A DNA stretch of 64,000 nucleotides. It comes from Pelodera strongyloides (Eukaryota > Nematoda > Chromadorea > Rhabditida > Rhabditidae). Position numbers and translations under genes: made by a program. This document shows positions 60,432 through 64,000 of the stretch, piece after piece. The stretch spans positions 62,001 through 126,000 of the forward strand of contig JAANDG010000241.1 in the NCBI GenBank assembly GCA_036852015.1, read 5' to 3'. The notes under the pieces were generated by a model. That model saw nothing but the letters and a program-made list of their open reading frames with translations, had not been told where the DNA came from and did not search any database. Position 1 is the first letter of the stretch; the number at the start of each line of letters is the position of its first letter.

Positions 60432-62456
60432 ATGTATCAGAAGAATCAGGGTCGGCCACGGAGGAATAGTCTCCACTATGAAGATGAAGCCGATTTGAAG
60501 GACTTCTCCACTGGTGGCGTACGATTTATTTCTATTATTTTTTAACTGCTTAGGCTTAGGCTTATTAGGCTTACGTTTAGGCAGTCGTTTGTATTGTCGT
60601 TGCAGGTTAACAGGTAACTCTTGATTGTTTGTGTATTATATTTGTAACTTTGTGTATTGTAACCGTATCCTCGATTTTTTTGTGAGAAAAAGTGAATAAA
60701 TAACAAAATAGAAATGATTATTTAAATTAAGTGAATAAAATTAATAAGATAAAATTTATATACGACTTATCAGCAATTAACTTATTTTTAATTTTAATTT
60801 TCTTTGTATTTTTAGCACATGACTCCATCAAGTGAACAAGGAAATCGCCGTGTTTCCAATAGTATTTGTGTGGGAAATTTACAAGTTAGTACTTATAGTT
60901 AGTACTTATAGTTAATACTATTTATATATTCCCATTCTCTAATTTTCTGCTTATCTTTATAAAAAATATTCCAAACTATTTAGCGCGACAAATTATTTCA
61001 AATTGTATGCATTGTACGTCAACGTATGTTCGAGACAAAGAAATTGTTAAATTTTTCAAAATTTAGTTTGACGGATTTCCAATTTGTTCACGATCAGAAA
61101 TTAGTGAACCCCTGTACAACGGGTCAAATTGGTTATTGAAACAAGATTAGAACAATACATATGAATATTGTATTTTAGGTTTGCCTATTATCTGAAAAGC
61201 TATTAGTGTTTTTCTATAATTTTTCTCATATTACAGATACACAACGAACGGCGTTTGCCGGCCTTTCCCATACGGCGACAAATTGACTACAGAACAATGA
61301 ATAGGTGGGACGGGACGATTCAGAAGTTGAATGTGGGAAAGCGCGAAGTTCTAAAAATTCTTAGAATGCGTCGAAAAATCGAATTAACTGAGACGGTCAT
61401 TGATGTTTTTTTTTTGAAAACTATCAAAACGATCCGTTCGGAAATAGGTGAAAAACACATATTTTGAGTGTTTTACGCGCAGTTCGAGGAGCAATTTTTG
61501 CACGAAACGAAACAACATATGGTGGAGCGAACAAAAAAAATGAGGCCACGCAGGTCACAGGTGCGCCTACAGCTTGCCGCGCACCTCTCCCAGTCTTCGC
61601 CAGGCTCTCGGTTCTCATCACATCACAAGGGCATAAAATCTGTAGAATATAAATATATTGTCTTACGATTCTGTCCACTGACTATTCGGTAAAGGCGTAT
61701 TGTTAGGTTACAATTATCTGCAGTTCACTTACACAGGAAAGTGAAAACCCCGATTTCGCCCCGATCATTTGTCGAAAAACCCCGATTTCGCCCCGATCAC
61801 GGCCCGATTTTTTGAGGGACTTGATCGGGGCGAAATCGGGGTTTTTGATTTCCCATGTAGGTCCACTTAGACCACCAATTTGGCTAACAGTTCAGAAATT
61901 CCGACTGTGATCTGTATTTTTGTTTTCAGGCAGCGCATTCCCACAATAAGTTCCATGGAGGTATTCCACGAACAAGCGCCACGCTACGATTTCTATGAAC
62001 CACAAGCAATGCAATACAGTAGGCGCTCCAAATTAAACAATAGCCAGTTCGCATGGTTGCGCATTGGCTGGCTGTGTGGAGTTCGATTCTTGTTTAGTAA
62101 TGAAAAGACAATGGGCTGGTATACGTATACATATGTATTATCATTCCAACCCAACCATATCAAGACAGCACGGCGTAAGCCTCCTATTACAAGCTGGGGA
62201 ACCCGATTCAGCCTTTTTAGACAGGAATCGAGTCCCTGGCCTATAAAGCGATAATAAATGTCATTTGGGCATTATTTGCACCCATTTTCCAGGTTACGTC
62301 ACCTACGAACGAACAGATCGTCTCACCAGTTGGTGGAGGTATTTCCACAAGAACAAGCACATCATCCTTCCCTGGGTAATCGGAGTAGTGGTCTCGGTCA
62401 CCATGATCGCACTCATTACAACACAAACTGTGCAAGACTTCAAGAAGAAGAGCTAG
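60432..62456 (+). CDS. 158-aa protein with a single C-terminal membrane anchor
   Basis: Exons 60432-60518, 60816-60884, 61237-61304, 61930-62018 and 62293-62456, with consistent phases (0, 0, 2, 1). The N-terminal part is basic and hydrophilic (MYQKNQGRPRRNSLHYEDE). The C-terminal exon reads RTDRLTSWWRYFHKNKH, then a hydrophobic helix at residues 128-147 (IILPWVIGVVVSVTMIALIT) and a short QDFKKKS tail. There is no N-terminal signal peptide, so it would be tail-anchored with the N-terminus in the cytosol; the lysine end could act as a retention signal. I do not recognise the family. Intron 3 holds a foldback element. The exon 3 donor (ATGAATAG before GTGGGA) was chosen because it alone restores frame. 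Confidence 0.65.
61731..61859. repeat. Foldback with repeated CCCCGATTTCGCCCCGATCA
   Basis: Two direct copies of the word are followed by its inverted copy (TGATCGGGGCGAAATCGGGG), with outer arms ACACAGGAAA/TTTCCCATGT. It lies in intron 3 of the 158-aa protein gene. Confidence 0.8.
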
Positions 62457-63400
62457 CACACGAAGCTACCGCAATCACTCTTGTACATAAACTGGTTCGA
62501 TGAATTGTCAAGCTACCGTAATGTCCGTAAACACTCATTGTACATAAACTGGTTCATCAAACCTCAATCAATGTTTAATCGAGCAAGTGCATCATACTTG
62601 ATGGAGCATAGATAATCTATTTTCAGTTCCATGGTCTATGGTATAATCAAGTTCATTATCCCCATGTCTTTTGTTGATAAATCCTCAAATCAATGCTATA
62701 GAGAGGGTTTAGTCAACTTTGTTGAAATTATGAATTTCTTGAAACAACACCCTGCAACACACCAGTTCCTTTTCCCTACATAGACAGCATAGGCAACCAA
62801 ATTTACAAGAATTCCAAAGAACATTTTTACTTTTTACATGTATAACCCGGAAACTGACAAACACTGGAAATAGGCATTCAATTTACAAATCACAGAGGGG
62901 GGGAATCTCGAGAAAACTAAGCGACAGTACACCAGTAAAGTATGTCACCTAGACATAGACACTACACATACAGTAACTACAGAATGCATGCAACACTAAA
63001 CGAAGGATCTACACACTAGGGAAGAAATCGTGCTGGGACAATAGTCGAATGGGATTATCTCAAAAATCGATAAAACAAAAATTCATACAAAAAAAATGAA
63101 AAAATAGGGAGGGGGAAGGAGCATACCCTTTCAAAACTCGGGTGGTGCACGACGAGGATCTGGCTCAAAGGGAACAGGACGAATGTCACGTGGCAGAGCC
63201 TAGCCTATTTTTTCGCCGAACACCGCCAAAAAGAAAGTATGAAACAGCACTACTCCACAACCGTATGGTACAGGCACAACGGAAATTTACAGAGACAATC
63301 AAAATATACAACTATTCAACAAAAAAGTAGGGCAATTATGGGCACACGAGGGTCAGATCAGATTTTTGAACATCAAAAATCAATAATCATCAATATCGAT
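62457..63400. other. Convergent intergenic region
   Basis: This is the 3' flank of two converging genes. A short direct repeat (ACTCTTGTACATAAACTGGTTC and CACTCATTGTACATAAACTGGTTC, about 62477-62555) lies just past the 158-aa protein gene. No gene was seen. Confidence 0.4.
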
Positions 63401-63407
63401 CGATAAT

Positions 63408-64000
63408 TTATGGTTCAATCTCCACGACCAGGTCTCCGGCTTCGAACTTGTCTCCCTGAGCAGCGTGGATCTTCTTCACAGTTCCTGAAAACAATAATTT
63501 ATAAAAGACTGCACATTTCAATAGTTTTCTGGAATTCACGCAAACCATTAGCCACCTGCATACACTTGTTTACTAAATCTTTAAAGTAGCATGAAACCGT
63601 GTTTGTCAAGCGCATTCTGTACAACAGAAATCCAATGTACAACATGCAAATTTTGTGCCGGAATTGATTGCACAGAAGGCACAACGATTTGCATGCAATC
63701 CACAACTGTGCACGCGCATAATCCACGTGCCATATCCCTTTAAAATAGTAGGTAATTGTTACCTGCAATTGGAGCGTCGATGACCATTTCCATCTTCATG
63801 GCGGAAAGGACAAACAGGGCCTGTTTAGGGCTGACCTACAAAGAAAATGTTTTATAACAAAATAAAACAAATAGTGAGACTTCTCGCCCAAGTAGAGTTA
63901 CAAACTCCAGGATTGAACTGAAAAGGTCAAGCACATACTACACACATCAGCCTACGAAAGAAAGTCTATGGACGACGATGATCAGTCAATCAGTAAAACT
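63408..64000 (-). CDS. pyc-1: Pyruvate carboxylase, C-terminal biotin-carrier exons (partial)
   Basis: Two terminal exons, 63835-63763 and 63484-63408 (stop TAA), phases 0 and 1. Together they encode VSPKQALFVLSAMKMEMVID, then APIAGTVKKIHAAQGDKFEA and GDLVVEIEP. The AMKM motif is the biotin attachment site, with Lys the biotinylated residue, and this wording and spacing at the very C-terminus fit animal pyruvate carboxylase, the mitochondrial enzyme making oxaloacetate from pyruvate. The C. elegans ortholog is pyc-1. Acetyl-CoA or propionyl-CoA carboxylase biotin domains are the alternatives. The rest lies beyond the right edge; 63836-64000 is intron. Confidence 0.85.
63580..63744. mobile_element. 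MITE-like insert in the last pyc-1 intron
   Basis: Bounded by TTTAAAG and CCCTTTAAA, with inverted ATGCAAAT/ATTTGCAT words inside. Terminal similarity beyond the ends is weak, so family assignment is uncertain. Confidence 0.5.

Noticed and set aside
1..64000. CRISPR arrays, operons or bacterial mobile systems
   Set aside because: The window is spliced eukaryotic DNA; repeats are dispersed foldbacks and SINEs, with no regularly spaced repeat array.

Overview
The window is nuclear DNA of a nematode, probably a rhabditid. Introns are small and end in the worm acceptor TTTTCAG or TTTTTAG. The recognisable genes are nematode families: a molting Kunitz protein, a C-type lectin, a nematode chemoreceptor and a divergent G-alpha. 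Intergenic and intronic DNA is AT-rich and full of foldback (MITE-like) elements and tRNA-derived SINEs. All gene models were assembled by hand from the sequence by checking open frame, GT..AG borders and intron phase at every junction; no alignment or database search was run.

Layout. 0.9-2.4 kb is a near-perfect 1.5 kb palindrome. 3.2-6.05 kb is a C-type lectin locus (+) whose first two exons are duplicated in tandem, so no copy is contiguous and complete. 8.5-28.9 kb (-) is one very large gene of 45 phase-consistent exons (about 3322 aa): signal peptide, ten Kunitz domains, a thyroglobulin type-1 domain, lustrin-like and antistasin-like Cys-rich modules and a single 4.3 kb Thr/Ser-rich exon. 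I read it as the ortholog of C. elegans mlt-11. 29-38 kb is gene-poor, with one tRNA-Pro(TGG) at 37.5 kb. 38-39.3 kb (-) holds a damaged 7TM chemoreceptor. 41.5-45.4 kb (+) is a small secreted orphan protein with five mobile elements in its introns. 46.8-51.7 kb (-) is a ten-exon G-alpha subunit gene with several altered nucleotide-handling residues and no C-terminal receptor tail. It starts about 165 bp from a divergently transcribed Lys-rich gene of unknown function (51.8-55.0 kb, +). 55-60 kb is repeat-rich. 60.4-62.5 kb (+) encodes a 158-aa protein with one C-terminal membrane anchor. It converges on the 3' end of a pyruvate carboxylase gene (-, biotin-carrier exons), which runs off the right edge.

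There is no operon-like or prokaryotic system here. The most interesting points are the G-alpha that looks impaired in GTP hydrolysis, the architecture of the mlt-11-like gene (a Kunitz domain that lost a whole disulfide, and a possible short isoform), the mosaic lectin locus, and a dense set of nested foldback elements and SINE families.
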